From JASJHI01 sp965371355 (GTDB lineage: Bacteria > Actinomycetota > Acidimicrobiia > Acidimicrobiales > Ilumatobacteraceae): DNA of 33,996 nt. The translations under genes were made by a program, and so were the position numbers. The notes beneath the pieces were generated by a model. The model ran no database searches, was not told where the DNA came from, and saw only the letters and a program-made list of their open reading frames with translations. This document shows, piece after piece, positions 14,774 to 21,981 of this stretch; the first letter of the stretch is position 1, and each line of letters opens with the position of its first letter. The stretch covers positions 1 through 33,996 of the forward strand of contig CBDUYD010000010.1 of NCBI GenBank assembly GCA_965371355.1, in the 5' to 3' direction.

Positions 14774-15709
14774 GTGACCGTCGGCGAGATACCGACCATC
14801 GACCTCTCGGACGCGAACGCCCAGGATCGGATCTTCCAGGCCTATTCGACCGTGGGCTTCGCCTACGTCGTCGGACATGGGATCGATGACGACCTCGTCA
14901 GCGCCGTCTTCGACGCGTCCCGACGCTTCCACTCGCTCCCGCTCGAGGTCAAGATGCGGATCGAGGTCGACGCCCTGCATCGCGGGTACATCCCGATCGC
15001 TTCGTCGACCGATCGGGGATCGGAGCTCGGGAGTGCCGCACGTCCCAACCAGAGCGAGTCGTTCATGATGATGCGCGATGGGGTCGAGGACCCGCTCGTG
15101 TATCTCGAGGGTCCGAATCAGTGGCCGGCGCTGGAGGGGTTCCGACCGGCGGTCGAAGCCTACGACGCAGCCCTCTCGGTTCTCGCCGCGTCGATCGTCG
15201 AACTCCTCGCCGGCGCGCTCGGTGACGACGGCACCATGCGCTCGGCGTTCGACACGCCGACGACGTGGTTGCGGTTGCTCCGCTATCCGCCGCGACCTGC
15301 TGCGGCTCCTGCCGACGAGTTCGGTTCCGCTCCGCACACCGACTTCGGTGCGATCACGTTGCTCGCCCTGGACGATGTGGGTGGACTGCAGGTGCGCGAG
15401 CCGGATGGCGCCTGGATCGATGTGCCTCCGCAACCCGGAACCTTCGTCATGAACACCGGCGAGATGGTGCGGCGGTGGAGCAGCGGCCGGCTCCGCGCCA
15501 CTCCGCACCGGGTCGTGAACCCGTCGGGCCGGGAGCGCTACTCCGTGCCCTACTTCTTCGATCCGCACATGTCGACCACCGTCGGGCCGCTCGACATCGG
15601 CGGCAGCATCGGTGGGCCGGACGTGGCGCGATTCGCCCCGGTGCGGTTCGACGAGTACGTCCGGAAGCAGCTGGAGAGCGGCTACGACCGCCATGGGCAG
15701 AACGGCTGA
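14774..15709 (+). CDS. 2-oxoglutarate/Fe(II)-dependent oxygenase, isopenicillin N synthase-like family
   Basis: A 311-aa enzyme with GTG start. The N-terminal DIOX_N-like region reads IPTIDLSDANAQDRIFQAYSTVGFAYVVGHGIDDDLVSAVFDASRRFHSLPLEVKM, followed by the HRGYIP segment. The iron ligands are His188 and Asp190 (APHTDFGAITLL) and His245 (RATPHRV), and the 2-oxoglutarate-binding Arg255-x-Ser257 is present (GRERYSVPYFFDP). All catalytic positions are therefore intact. The substrate is unknown; members hydroxylate, desaturate or cyclise small molecules. Bases 14976-15014 are nearly identical to an intergenic fragment 2.1 kb upstream. The gene stands alone, with no cofactor or pathway partners next to it. 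Confidence 0.88.
   Translation: MTVGEIPTIDLSDANAQDRIFQAYSTVGFAYVVGHGIDDDLVSAVFDASRRFHSLPLEVKMRIEVDALHRGYIPIASSTDRGSELGSAARPNQSESFMMMRDGVEDPLVYLEGPNQWPALEGFRPAVEAYDAALSVLAASIVELLAGALGDDGTMRSAFDTPTTWLRLLRYPPRPAAAPADEFGSAPHTDFGAITLLALDDVGGLQVREPDGAWIDVPPQPGTFVMNTGEMVRRWSSGRLRATPHRVVNPSGRERYSVPYFFDPHMSTTVGPLDIGGSIGGPDVARFAPVRFDEYVRKQLESGYDRHGQNG
14976..15014 (+). repeat. 39-bp direct repeat, copy B (within the 2OG oxygenase gene)
   Basis: 37 of 39 bases match 12821-12859. It encodes the conserved LHRGYIPIASSTD segment of the oxygenase. Confidence 0.75.
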
Positions 15710-15937
15710 TCCAGTCCAGATCCGGTCCCTGCTGTGCGGCGCTCCGTCTGCGAGGAAGCGTCCGACACGACCACGCGTCGATCGGTGGTTGGCTGTGTGA
15801 GCGGCACGCGGATACCGAATGGATACACCGGTACCGGCGTTTCTGGGGTGGTTCACGAATGAGGTCGGCCGAACCGTGATCGCACCATCGTCAAGCGAGA
15901 TTCGCGTGGAGGGCGCGCCGAGCGCTACGACCGACGG
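15710..15937. other. Intergenic region without a recognisable gene
   Basis: A short open frame on plus (HADTEWIHRYRRFWGG, about 15806-15855) is vaguely protein-like but lacks a usable start. It marks the change into the lower-GC stretch that carries the toxin-antitoxin pair. Confidence 0.4.
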
Positions 15938-16369
15938 TCAAGTGGTGCGGGTGGTCAGGAGCGATAGACCGGGCGTGCCCACGAACACCTTGTCGTCAGA
16001 CACCAACTCGAGCTCGCCAGCGATAGCAGTAGCTGCGATCCAACGATCAGCCTCGTGGAGCTTCTGTCCAGGCGCATGGCCGAGTCGTTCGCATTCGAGA
16101 CGCAACTCAGCACAACGGCGGATCAATGCATCGTCGGGCCGGACTACGCGAAACCCAGACAGATCTCGTTCGAGACCGCGTAGACGGAGTTCGCCCCACA
16201 GCGCCTTGATTGCTCCGAATCGCAGCTCGGTCACCGTGGCGAACGACAGGAGGATCGGTCGCTGACCGATGAGTTCACGAAACGGTCTGGCTCGTTCGTG
16301 ATCGATTCGAGCGCTGACCAATGCTGCCGCAGCCATTGTGTCGATGGCGGATGACCGACGCGATGTCAC
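15938..16369 (-). CDS. PIN-domain toxin, VapC-like
   Basis: A 143-aa PIN-domain protein, expected to be a Mg-dependent RNase. The acidic residues are in place: Asp10 (AIDTMAAAAL), Glu48 (TVTELRFGA), Asp108 (HEADRWIAATA) and Asp125/126 (LVSDDKVF). GTG start; it overlaps the stop of the upstream small gene as GTGA, the coupling usual for toxin-antitoxin modules. The usual Asn/Ser after the first Asp-Thr is replaced by Met-Ala. Base composition is less GC-rich than the flanks, and it lies next to a recombinase stub and a tRNA gene, so transfer is likely. Confidence 0.82.
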   Translation of the reverse strand: MTSRRSSAIDTMAAAALVSARIDHERARPFRELIGQRPILLSFATVTELRFGAIKALWGELRLRGLERDLSGFRVVRPDDALIRRCAELRLECERLGHAPGQKLHEADRWIAATAIAGELELVSDDKVFVGTPGLSLLTTRTT

Positions 16370-16533
16370 CGTGATTCAAGTGCCGCGATGAACGCATCCC
16401 ACTCGGCGTCGGTGATGTCTTCGAGGCCGGATGGTTCGTCCCAATTCCATGGCTTGGCCAATCGGATCGCCTCGGCGAGAGGCGCGACGATGAGACCTTC
16501 GCCCGTTTCGTTGTGTCTCGCCGCGTCGGACAT
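16366..16533 (-). CDS. Putative antitoxin partner of the PIN toxin (VapB-like position)
   Basis: A 55-aa acidic protein (MSDAARHNETGEGLIVAPLAEAIRLAKPWNWDEPSGLEDITDAEWDAFIAALESR) directly before and overlapping the PIN toxin gene. The C-terminal half, DITDAEWDAFIAALE, is the type of amphipathic helix that wraps a PIN toxin; I see no clear DNA-binding domain. TACCAT (16541-16546) ends 7 bases before this ATG and so favours 16533 over the ATG at 16542. The role is inferred from position, size and charge. Confidence 0.62.
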   Translation of the reverse strand: MSDAARHNETGEGLIVAPLAEAIRLAKPWNWDEPSGLEDITDAEWDAFIAALESR

Positions 16534-16540
16534 AGCGTCC

Positions 16541-16546
16541 ATGGTA
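16541..16546 (-). promoter_or_regulatory. -10 element TACCAT of the VapBC-type module
   Basis: TACCAT ends 7 bases before the ATG at 16533 and overlaps the alternative ATG at 16542. It predicts a leaderless mRNA. Confidence 0.4.
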
Positions 16547-16576
16547 CTTGGATCTTGAGTGATGGTCGATCGGTGA

Positions 16577-16699
16577 CTACTCGCGCGGGCCGAGCAGCTT
16601 GCCCATGACGTCGGCGGCGTCTCGGTCACTGGCTTCGAGGAAGTGGGCGTAGAGGTTGAGAGTGGATGCCCTTGAGGCCTGCGCGTTTCCGCCGGGCAG
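16577..16699 (-). pseudogene. 3' stub of a tyrosine recombinase (integrase) gene
   Basis: On the minus strand this frame reads NAQASRASTLNLYAHF then LEASDRDAADVMGKLLGPRE and a TAG stop. This matches the end of tyrosine recombinases (the STTLNxYAHF segment, whose Tyr is the nucleophile, then a DRxAAD..G..L tail). The rest of the gene is missing: upstream sequence goes straight into tRNA-Thr within about 80 bp. It is the usual remnant when an element integrates at the 3' end of a tRNA gene and later decays. No start codon or Shine-Dalgarno is available, so it is not expressed as a protein. Confidence 0.68.
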
Positions 16700-16782
16700 C
16701 AATAGCTGCGCCCGATGACTTGGATGGCGATCCGAGAGCCTATTCTCACTTGGTCAGAAATACCCGTCTATCAGGTGTTTCG

Positions 16783-16858
<76 letters not shown>

Positions 16859-16957
16859 GCAGGAAGCGATGCTACCGGCGGCCCTCCGGCGTGACGACGG
16901 AGTTCTTCGATCCACCGGCACCGGGCGGCGATCCGATTCTCCGGGCGGATTGCCCTG

Positions 16958-17006
16958 GTTCTCGTGAGGATGTTGCGTCCCGGGGGCGCAACATCCTCAC
17001 GAGAAC
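16958..17006. terminator. Hairpin with a perfect 20-bp stem (factor-independent terminator or small palindromic element)
   Basis: Left arm 16958-16977 and right arm 16987-17006 are perfect reverse complements, around the 9-base loop TCCCGGGGG. It begins 10 bases beyond the DUF35 stop codon on minus and 99 bases before the tRNA gene. No T tract follows in either direction. It is far longer and more perfect than other hairpins in the window. Confidence 0.75.
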
Positions 17007-17016
17007 GGATCGCGGC

Positions 17017-17439
17017 TCAGTCGCGCGGCGTGAAACGGGGGATCGCGTCCGCACCGTCGTCGCCGGCAGGCTCGAAGACAACATGCACCGGCATGCCGAC
17101 GATGATCGTCCCGGGGTCCGCGCCGACGACGTTGGTCATCATGATCGGCCCCTCGTCGAGTTCGACCATCGCCACGACGTAGGGAGCCATGTCGCGGTAG
17201 GCGCCCGAGCCCCGGCGGACCACCGTGAAGCTGTACACGGTTCCCATCCCGCTCGACCCGACGTAGCTCACCGACTGCGATCCGCAGAACGGGCAGACGA
17301 GGCGCGGATACCAGATGAACTCGCCGCAGTCGTCGCAACGCGGTAGCAGGAGGCGTTCGGACGCGCAGCCGTCCCAGAACTCGGCTGTCTCGAGGGTCCG
17401 CCGCGGCGGTCGTGTCGGCAGGGATGCTTCGGCGCTCAT
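17017..17439 (-). CDS. DUF35 protein: zinc ribbon plus OB fold (partner of the thiolase-fold protein)
   Basis: A 140-aa protein with an N-terminal helix (TLETAEFWDGCASERLLLPR), a rubredoxin-like zinc ribbon CDDCGEFIWYPRLVCPFCG (CxxC...CxxC) and an OB fold (GTVYSFTVVRRGSGAYRDMAPYVVAMVELDEGPIMMTNVVG). DUF35 proteins bind thiolase-fold or hydratase partners and acyl-CoA; in steroid side-chain degradation ChsH2-type DUF35 activates the Ltp2 aldolase. The ATG overlaps the stop of the preceding gene (ATGA), so the two are coupled and probably form a 1:1 complex. The substrate here is not known. Confidence 0.88.
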   Translation of the reverse strand: MSAEASLPTRPPRRTLETAEFWDGCASERLLLPRCDDCGEFIWYPRLVCPFCGSQSVSYVGSSGMGTVYSFTVVRRGSGAYRDMAPYVVAMVELDEGPIMMTNVVGADPGTIIVGMPVHVVFEPAGDDGADAIPRFTPRD

Positions 17440-18602
17440 GCGTCGGCGACTCCGAGGATCAGGGTCGAACTCATCATCCGGGTCGACATTGCACCTCCGG
17501 TTCCGTGCGCCAGCGCGAGCTGGCAGTCGGGCACCTGCACCTCGCTCGTCGCCTCGCCGCGGAGTTGGCGAACGGCTTCGATGACCTTCGTCATGCCGCC
17601 CCGGTTCGCCGGGTGGTTGTTGCACAGCCCGCCGCCGTCGGTGTTGAACGGCAGTCCGCCGTGCGGCGCGACGAGTCGTCCGTCCATCACGAATCGGCCG
17701 CCATCGCCCTTCTCACAGAAACCGAGGTCTTCGAGCGTCATCAGCACCGTGATCGTGAAGCTGTCGTAGATCGAGACGTAGTCGATGTCGGAGGGGGTGA
17801 TCCCCGCCTCGGCGAACGCGGCGGGTCCCGACCACACAGCTCCGGTGTGTGTCAGATCGGTTCGCCCGCCCGCTCCGCTCTTCATCGCCTCACCCTGGCC
17901 GAGCACCTTGACGCTCGTCCGTTCGAGCGACGCCGCGATCTCGGGACTGACGACCACGAGCGCGCCGCCACCGTCGGTGATGACGCAGCAGTCGAGCCGA
18001 TGCAGCGGGTCGGCCACGAGCGGCGAGTTCACGACATCATCGACCGTGACGACGTCGCGCAGCATCGCGTTCGGGTTGTGCTGGGCGTGCAGGCTGGCGG
18101 CGACCTTGACCTCCGCCAGCTGTTCGCTCGTCGTGCCGAACTCGTACATGTGGCGCTGCGCGCCGAGGGCGTAGTTGGCGACCACCGACGACCCCCAGAG
18201 GTTCTCGAACTCGGACTCGGGCGCCGTCCCGCCCCCGCCGCCGCCGGGTTGTCGGCCCCCATTTCGCGGATTCCCGGCGAGCGTGATGAGTGCCACCCGG
18301 GCGTGACCGGCAGCGATAGCAGCCGCCGCGTGGCCGACGTGGACGAGGTACGAGGATCCGCCCGACTCGGTCGAGTCGAACGTTCGGCAGCGCAGGCCGA
18401 GGTAGTCGGCCATCGACAGTGCCCCGAAACCGGGGGCATCGCCGGCGCAGTAGTACGCATCGACGTCGGACAGGGTGAGTCCGGCGTCGGCGAGTGCGCC
18501 GGCGGCCACCTCGGCGTGGATCTGTGGAACCGTCCGGTCGGGGATGTTCCGCCTCGGGTGCTCGTACGCGCCTGCGATGAAGGCGGCACCCCTGAGCGAC
18601 AT
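17436..18602 (-). CDS. Thiolase-fold (SCP-x/Ltp2-like) protein, probably an aldolase and not a thiolase
   Basis: A 388-aa protein of the thiolase superfamily: AAFIAGAYEHPRRNIPDRTVPQIHAEVAAGALADAGL, DAPGFGALSMADYLG, DSTESGGSSYLVHVGHAAAAIAAGHARVALIT, YDSFTITVLMTLEDLGF, LPFNTDGGGLCNNHPANRGGM and ALAHGTGGAMS. The nucleophilic Cys expected in the ESGxSS segment of true thiolases is absent (STESGGSS), which fits the Ltp2-type retro-aldolases and other SCP-x-like partners of DUF35. ATG at 18602; a GTG at 18605 is directly in front. The gene follows the polyprenyl synthase by 12 bp and overlaps the DUF35 gene. Confidence 0.85.
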   Translation of the reverse strand: MSLRGAAFIAGAYEHPRRNIPDRTVPQIHAEVAAGALADAGLTLSDVDAYYCAGDAPGFGALSMADYLGLRCRTFDSTESGGSSYLVHVGHAAAAIAAGHARVALITLAGNPRNGGRQPGGGGGGTAPESEFENLWGSSVVANYALGAQRHMYEFGTTSEQLAEVKVAASLHAQHNPNAMLRDVVTVDDVVNSPLVADPLHRLDCCVITDGGGALVVVSPEIAASLERTSVKVLGQGEAMKSGAGGRTDLTHTGAVWSGPAAFAEAGITPSDIDYVSIYDSFTITVLMTLEDLGFCEKGDGGRFVMDGRLVAPHGGLPFNTDGGGLCNNHPANRGGMTKVIEAVRQLRGEATSEVQVPDCQLALAHGTGGAMSTRMMSSTLILGVADA

Positions 18603-18614
18603 CACACCAGCTTG

Positions 18615-19676
18615 TCAGTTTGCTCGTGAGCTCACGTAGACGGCGAGCGCCCGCAGTTCGGCGTCGGCCCTCTCGGCGATCGGCGCGTCGTCCAGTGCGC
18701 TGACCGCCGCTTCGGCGCGTTCGGTGATCTCGTGCTCGAGCGCGTCGAGTGCACCGGTGTCGACGATGACCTGCTGGATCGACGCGACCTGCTCGTCGCC
18801 GACACCCGGGCGTCCGACGAGATCGAGCACTCCGAGCTGCGCCGGCGAAGCGGCGGCGACCGCGCGGGCCAGCAACGGAGTCGGCTTGCCCTCGATCAGG
18901 TCGCCGCCGACCGGCTTGCCCGTCAACCTGGTGTCTCCGAACGCGCCCATCACGTCGTCGCGCATCTGGAACGCGTCGCCGAGCGGGAGGCCGTAGGCGC
19001 TCAGCGCAGGGAGGAGCTCGTCGCTCCGGTCGGGTGCAGCCAGCACCGCGCCGAGATGGAGCGGACGTTCGATCGTGTACTTGCCCGACTTGTAGCGACA
19101 GATCCGCTCGGCCTTGTCGAGGTCGCGGATGCGCTGGACCGAACCGAGGATGTCGAGGTACTGGCCGATGTTGAGCTCGATCCGCATTTCGTTCCAGATC
19201 CGCCATGCCTCGCGCGGCGCGGCGGCGAGCAACTCGTCGGCGTAGACGAACGCGAGGTCGCCGACGAGGATCGCGACGCCGTCACCGAACCGGCGCGACT
19301 CGCCGCTCCAGCCTGCCGCAGCGTGCTCGGCGGCGGCCAGCGCATGTGTCGTGGGTTCGCCCCGACGGGTGGCGGCATCGTCCATCACATCGTCGTGGAA
19401 GAGCGCGAACGCGTGCATCAACTCGAGTGCCGCTCCCGCATCGACGACGAGCCGATCGGATGGTTCCCCGCCCGCGGCGACGTATCCCCACGTGCAGAAT
19501 GCGGGTCGCAGACGCTTCCCGCCCGACATCACCAGACGGCGGATCTCGGCCATCGGATGAGCGAGGTCGGCGTCGAAGCTGGCCCATCGATCGTGTTCGG
19601 CCACCAACATCGAGTCGAGACGTGTCTCGACCCGGGTCGCGATCGTCGAGAGGCTCTCAGGGGGCGACCCAGGCAT
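18615..19676 (-). CDS. Polyprenyl diphosphate synthase (geranylgeranyl/IdsA-like)
   Basis: A 353-aa trans-prenyltransferase. The first Asp-rich motif is DDVMD (about 95-99, FALFHDDVMDDAATRRGEPTTH), and the second is FQMRDDVMGAFGD (about 236-248), the form found in actinobacterial GGPP synthases. KRLRP (about 54-58) binds IPP and KSGKYTIERP lies between. Residues before the first motif (ALELMHAF), which set chain length, do not allow a safe product call; C15-C20 is likely. TAGCCT (19685-19690) ends 8 bases before the ATG. It heads an operon with the thiolase-fold and DUF35 genes, an unusual partnership. Confidence 0.92.
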   Translation of the reverse strand: MPGSPPESLSTIATRVETRLDSMLVAEHDRWASFDADLAHPMAEIRRLVMSGGKRLRPAFCTWGYVAAGGEPSDRLVVDAGAALELMHAFALFHDDVMDDAATRRGEPTTHALAAAEHAAAGWSGESRRFGDGVAILVGDLAFVYADELLAAAPREAWRIWNEMRIELNIGQYLDILGSVQRIRDLDKAERICRYKSGKYTIERPLHLGAVLAAPDRSDELLPALSAYGLPLGDAFQMRDDVMGAFGDTRLTGKPVGGDLIEGKPTPLLARAVAAASPAQLGVLDLVGRPGVGDEQVASIQQVIVDTGALDALEHEITERAEAAVSALDDAPIAERADAELRALAVYVSSRAN

Positions 19677-19684
19677 GGGCGTGG

Positions 19685-19690
19685 AGGCTA
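19685..19690 (-). promoter_or_regulatory. -10 element TAGCCT of the polyprenyl synthase operon
   Basis: TAGCCT ends 8 bases before the ATG at 19676, with no Shine-Dalgarno. Leaderless geometry. Confidence 0.5.
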
Positions 19691-19751
19691 CCGGTCGCCG
19701 GGTCGGGCGTTCGGTGCACTCACGCCACGGCTGGTCAGAAGACCGCTGGGA

Positions 19752-20144
19752 TCATCTTGGAGTGAGCACGCGGACGCCGTTTGCGGTGGCCGACTGGGCG
19801 AGGTTGTCCTCGTAGGTGACCAGGGCGTCGAGGTCGTCACCCAGATCGAGGGCCGCCGCGAGGTGGATGGCATCGAGGGTGCGGAGACTCGACGGCTCGA
19901 GGCGCGCGGCGTGCTCGAACAGTGCCGATGGCAGCGCGATGAGCGTGATCGAGTCGAGCACGGCGCGCGTCGTGCTGACGCGGTCGGGAGCGACACGACG
20001 TACGGCGCGGAAGAGTTCGGTGCGGGCGAGATCGCACGAGACCGGATCGCGATCCTCCGCGGAGAACCAACGCTGCAGTGCCGGCGTCTCGGGTTCGGCG
20101 ACGATCAGCTTGGCCAGCGCGGACGTATCGATGTAGCAGGCCAC
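19752..20144 (-). CDS. PIN-domain toxin, VapC family
   Basis: A 130-aa PIN RNase with GTG start. All acidic residues are present: Asp6 (YIDTSALAKL), Glu44 (RTELFRAV), Asp91 (LRTLDAIHLAAAL) and Asp113 (TYEDNLAQSA). The gene starts 2 bases after the stop of a Phd-like antitoxin, the normal order. The toxin should cut a specific RNA when the labile antitoxin is lost. GC content is like the flanks, so this module looks better settled than the one at 15938. Confidence 0.9.
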   Translation of the reverse strand: MACYIDTSALAKLIVAEPETPALQRWFSAEDRDPVSCDLARTELFRAVRRVAPDRVSTTRAVLDSITLIALPSALFEHAARLEPSSLRTLDAIHLAAALDLGDDLDALVTYEDNLAQSATANGVRVLTPR

Positions 20145-20146
20145 GC

Positions 20147-20410
20147 TCAGTATCGCTCGGCGTCGCGCATCTCGGCCAAGGCTTCCGACAGCGGTGGGCC
20201 GGGGTCGGGCGTCGGCAGGTCGGCGACGCTGTGACGGGCGCGGCGGGCGCGACCATTGTCGATCAGCCACTGCAGCCGCGAAGTGGGCACCGCCGTCATC
20301 CTCGCGACGGGTCGGCCCCGATCGGTGATCGTGATCACGTCTCCGGACGCTGCGCCGGCCACCACCGCGGATGCGTTCTGCTTCAGCGCACGAATTCCGA
20401 CCTCATCCAT
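20147..20410 (-). CDS. Phd/YefM-family antitoxin
   Basis: An 87-aa protein. The N-terminal half, MDEVGIRALKQNASAVVAGAASGDVITITDRGRPVARMTAV, is the Phd/YefM DNA-binding dimer fold. The Pro-rich C-terminal part (DLPTPDPGPPLSEALAEMRDAERY) would bind and block the PIN toxin. It should autorepress through the palindrome at 20426-20441. TACATT, with an extended TG, ends 7 bases before the ATG at 20410. The upstream ATG at 20434 is rejected because it would include the promoter. Confidence 0.9.
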   Translation of the reverse strand: MDEVGIRALKQNASAVVAGAASGDVITITDRGRPVARMTAVPTSRLQWLIDNGRARRARHSVADLPTPDPGPPLSEALAEMRDAERY

Positions 20411-20417
20411 GTGCTTC

Positions 20418-20441
20418 AATGTAGCACTCGACATGTCGAGT
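20418..20441 (-). promoter_or_regulatory. Toxin-antitoxin promoter and operator: palindrome ACTCGACATGTCGAGT plus extended -10 TGCTACATT
   Basis: A perfect 16-bp palindrome (20426-20441) lies directly upstream of the extended -10 (TACATT at 20418-20423 preceded by TGC), in the -35/spacer area. Binding by the antitoxin or the complex would block RNA polymerase. +1 is expected at or beside the ATG at 20410. Confidence 0.65.
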
Positions 20442-20506
20442 CACGCTCGGCCACCGGACCGGACGATGCCTTGCGGCCGATCTCGACATGGCGTAGACCG
20501 TTGTGA

Positions 20507-21706
20507 ATGGTTGACACCGTCCTCGCGGCCACGTTGGTCGCTCCGTACGACCTGCGCATCGAACGATTCGCGATGCCGACCGAGATCGAGCCCGGCGCGC
20601 TGCTGCTGAAGATGCTCGCATCGGGGATCTGCGGCACCGACAAGCACACCTACAGGGGAGAGATCGCGCAGTACGCCGGCACCGACCACGCGAGTTCGAC
20701 GCCGTTTCCGATCATTCAGGGCCACGAGAACGTGGCGATCGTCGCCGCGATCGGTGATGGCGGAGCTCTTGCATTCGACGGATCGGCTCTGGCGATAGGT
20801 GACCGTGTGGTCCCGGCGCCGAACCGGGCCTGCGGCATGTGCCGGTACTGCCTGGACGACTTCCCCTACTACTTCTGTCGCAACCTCGAGAACTACGGCA
20901 ACTCACTGTCGTGCGCCGACGCGCCACATCTGTTCGGCGGGTTCGCCGAGTACATGTACCTCCGTCCCGGTACGCCGGTGTTCAAGGTGCCCGACGGGTT
21001 GCCCGACGAGGTTGCGGTGCTCACCGAACTGTTCGCGGTCACCCACAGCCTGGATCTGGCGTCGAAGATGCCTCGTCCGTCGGGGTTCCGGTCCGGCGAC
21101 GCGGTCGCTGTCGTCGGTGTCGGTCCGGTCGGTGTGGTGCACGTCGCCAGGGCAGCGCTGCTGGGTGCCGGTCGGGTCATCGCGATCGACCGGTTCGCCG
21201 GCCGGCTCGACATTGCCGCCGACCTCGGAGCGACCGACTGCCTGATCGCCGCCGAAGATTCAGCGGAGACCCGAGCAGCGGTCGGCGCTCTGGTGCCGGG
21301 AGGTGTCGACGTGGTGATCGATGCCACCGGGCATCCCGAGAGTTTTCGCCCCGCTATGGGCCTGCTGCGCGATGGTGGCACGCTGCTCGAGGTGGGCGCG
21401 TTCGTCGATCTCGGGCCCGTCGATCTGAACCCGGCCGATCTGCTCGGCCGAAACCTCACGCTGATGGGCATCGCCGGAGAGGACGCCCGCTGCTATGACG
21501 CGATGCTGAACATGCTCGCCGAGCATCATCGGTCGGTTCCGTTGCACCGGGTGGTCACGCACCGGTTCGGGATCAGCGAGGCCGACCGGGCGATGGAGAC
21601 AGCGCTCGCCGCCGGCGACGCGATGAAGGTCGTGATCATGCCCGAAGATGTCCTCGCCGGCGACATCGATCGAAGCGCAGGAACTACGACCGGAGAGCGG
21701 ATGTAG
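20507..21706 (+). CDS. Zinc-dependent alcohol dehydrogenase (MDR superfamily)
   Basis: A 399-aa medium-chain dehydrogenase. Catalytic zinc ligands: Cys42 (GICGTDKHTY) and His73-Glu74 (GHEN). A structural zinc site of four Cys follows (109, 112, 115 and 124: CGMCRYCLDDFPYYFC), with one more residue than usual before the last. TELFAVTHSLDLA and the Rossmann motif VVGVGPVGVVHVARAALLGAGRVIAIDR bind NAD(P). The length and the acidic insertion near 84-96 fit polyol/threonine-dehydrogenase-like members; the substrate is not evident. It stands alone. TAGACC (20494-20499) ends 7 bases before the ATG, one base from the TANNNT pattern. Confidence 0.88.
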   Translation: MVDTVLAATLVAPYDLRIERFAMPTEIEPGALLLKMLASGICGTDKHTYRGEIAQYAGTDHASSTPFPIIQGHENVAIVAAIGDGGALAFDGSALAIGDRVVPAPNRACGMCRYCLDDFPYYFCRNLENYGNSLSCADAPHLFGGFAEYMYLRPGTPVFKVPDGLPDEVAVLTELFAVTHSLDLASKMPRPSGFRSGDAVAVVGVGPVGVVHVARAALLGAGRVIAIDRFAGRLDIAADLGATDCLIAAEDSAETRAAVGALVPGGVDVVIDATGHPESFRPAMGLLRDGGTLLEVGAFVDLGPVDLNPADLLGRNLTLMGIAGEDARCYDAMLNMLAEHHRSVPLHRVVTHRFGISEADRAMETALAAGDAMKVVIMPEDVLAGDIDRSAGTTTGERM

Positions 21707-21762
21707 GGCCGTCGTGCCGCGGCGGGTGCCTTCGAGGACGCGATCGAACCCGCGGAAGTCGG

Positions 21763-21981
21763 TCAGTCGGTCGTGTCGACGGGAGGATCGAGGTCGGCGG
21801 TGACCTCTTCGATGCGGACTTTCGCGTTGGTGATCTTCTCGCGGCAGAGCAAGATCAGCTCGGATGCGCGGGCGACGCGTTCGGCGAGATGATCGATGTC
21901 GACATCGGATCCCTCTAGTTCGCGCAGGATCTGATCGAGTTCGGAGATCGCTGTGGTGTAGTCGGGTACGGGCTCAGACAT
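21763..21981 (-). CDS. xseB: Exodeoxyribonuclease VII small subunit
   Basis: A 72-aa helical protein: YTTAISELDQILRELEGSDVDIDHLAERVARASELILLCREKITNAKVRIEEV, matching XseB along its length (the family is about 60-80 aa). It assembles with XseA to degrade single-stranded DNA. It overlaps the end of xseA by 8 bases, so it is coupled to it. Confidence 0.93.
   Translation of the reverse strand: MSEPVPDYTTAISELDQILRELEGSDVDIDHLAERVARASELILLCREKITNAKVRIEEVTADLDPPVDTTD

Noticed and set aside
15806..15855. Short plus frame HADTEWIHRYRRFWGG as a gene remnant
   Set aside because: Too short to assign to any family and without a start codon context.
14234..15856. 540-codon minus-strand open frame across the 2OG oxygenase gene
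   Set aside because: The plus-strand oxygenase has intact catalytic residues; the minus frame is low-complexity.
17412..18629. 405-codon plus frame opposite the thiolase-fold gene
   Set aside because: No recognisable domain, and the opposite strand encodes a complete thiolase-fold protein in an operon.
21744..21754. TCGAACCCGCG match to the tRNA-Thr T-arm as a possible att site
   Set aside because: Only 11 bases, and T-arm-like sequence is common in high-GC DNA.
21707..21762. Imperfect CCGCGG.../...CCGCGG hairpin between the alcohol dehydrogenase and xseB genes
   Set aside because: Three unpaired bases on one side and a 20-base loop; too weak to call a terminator.
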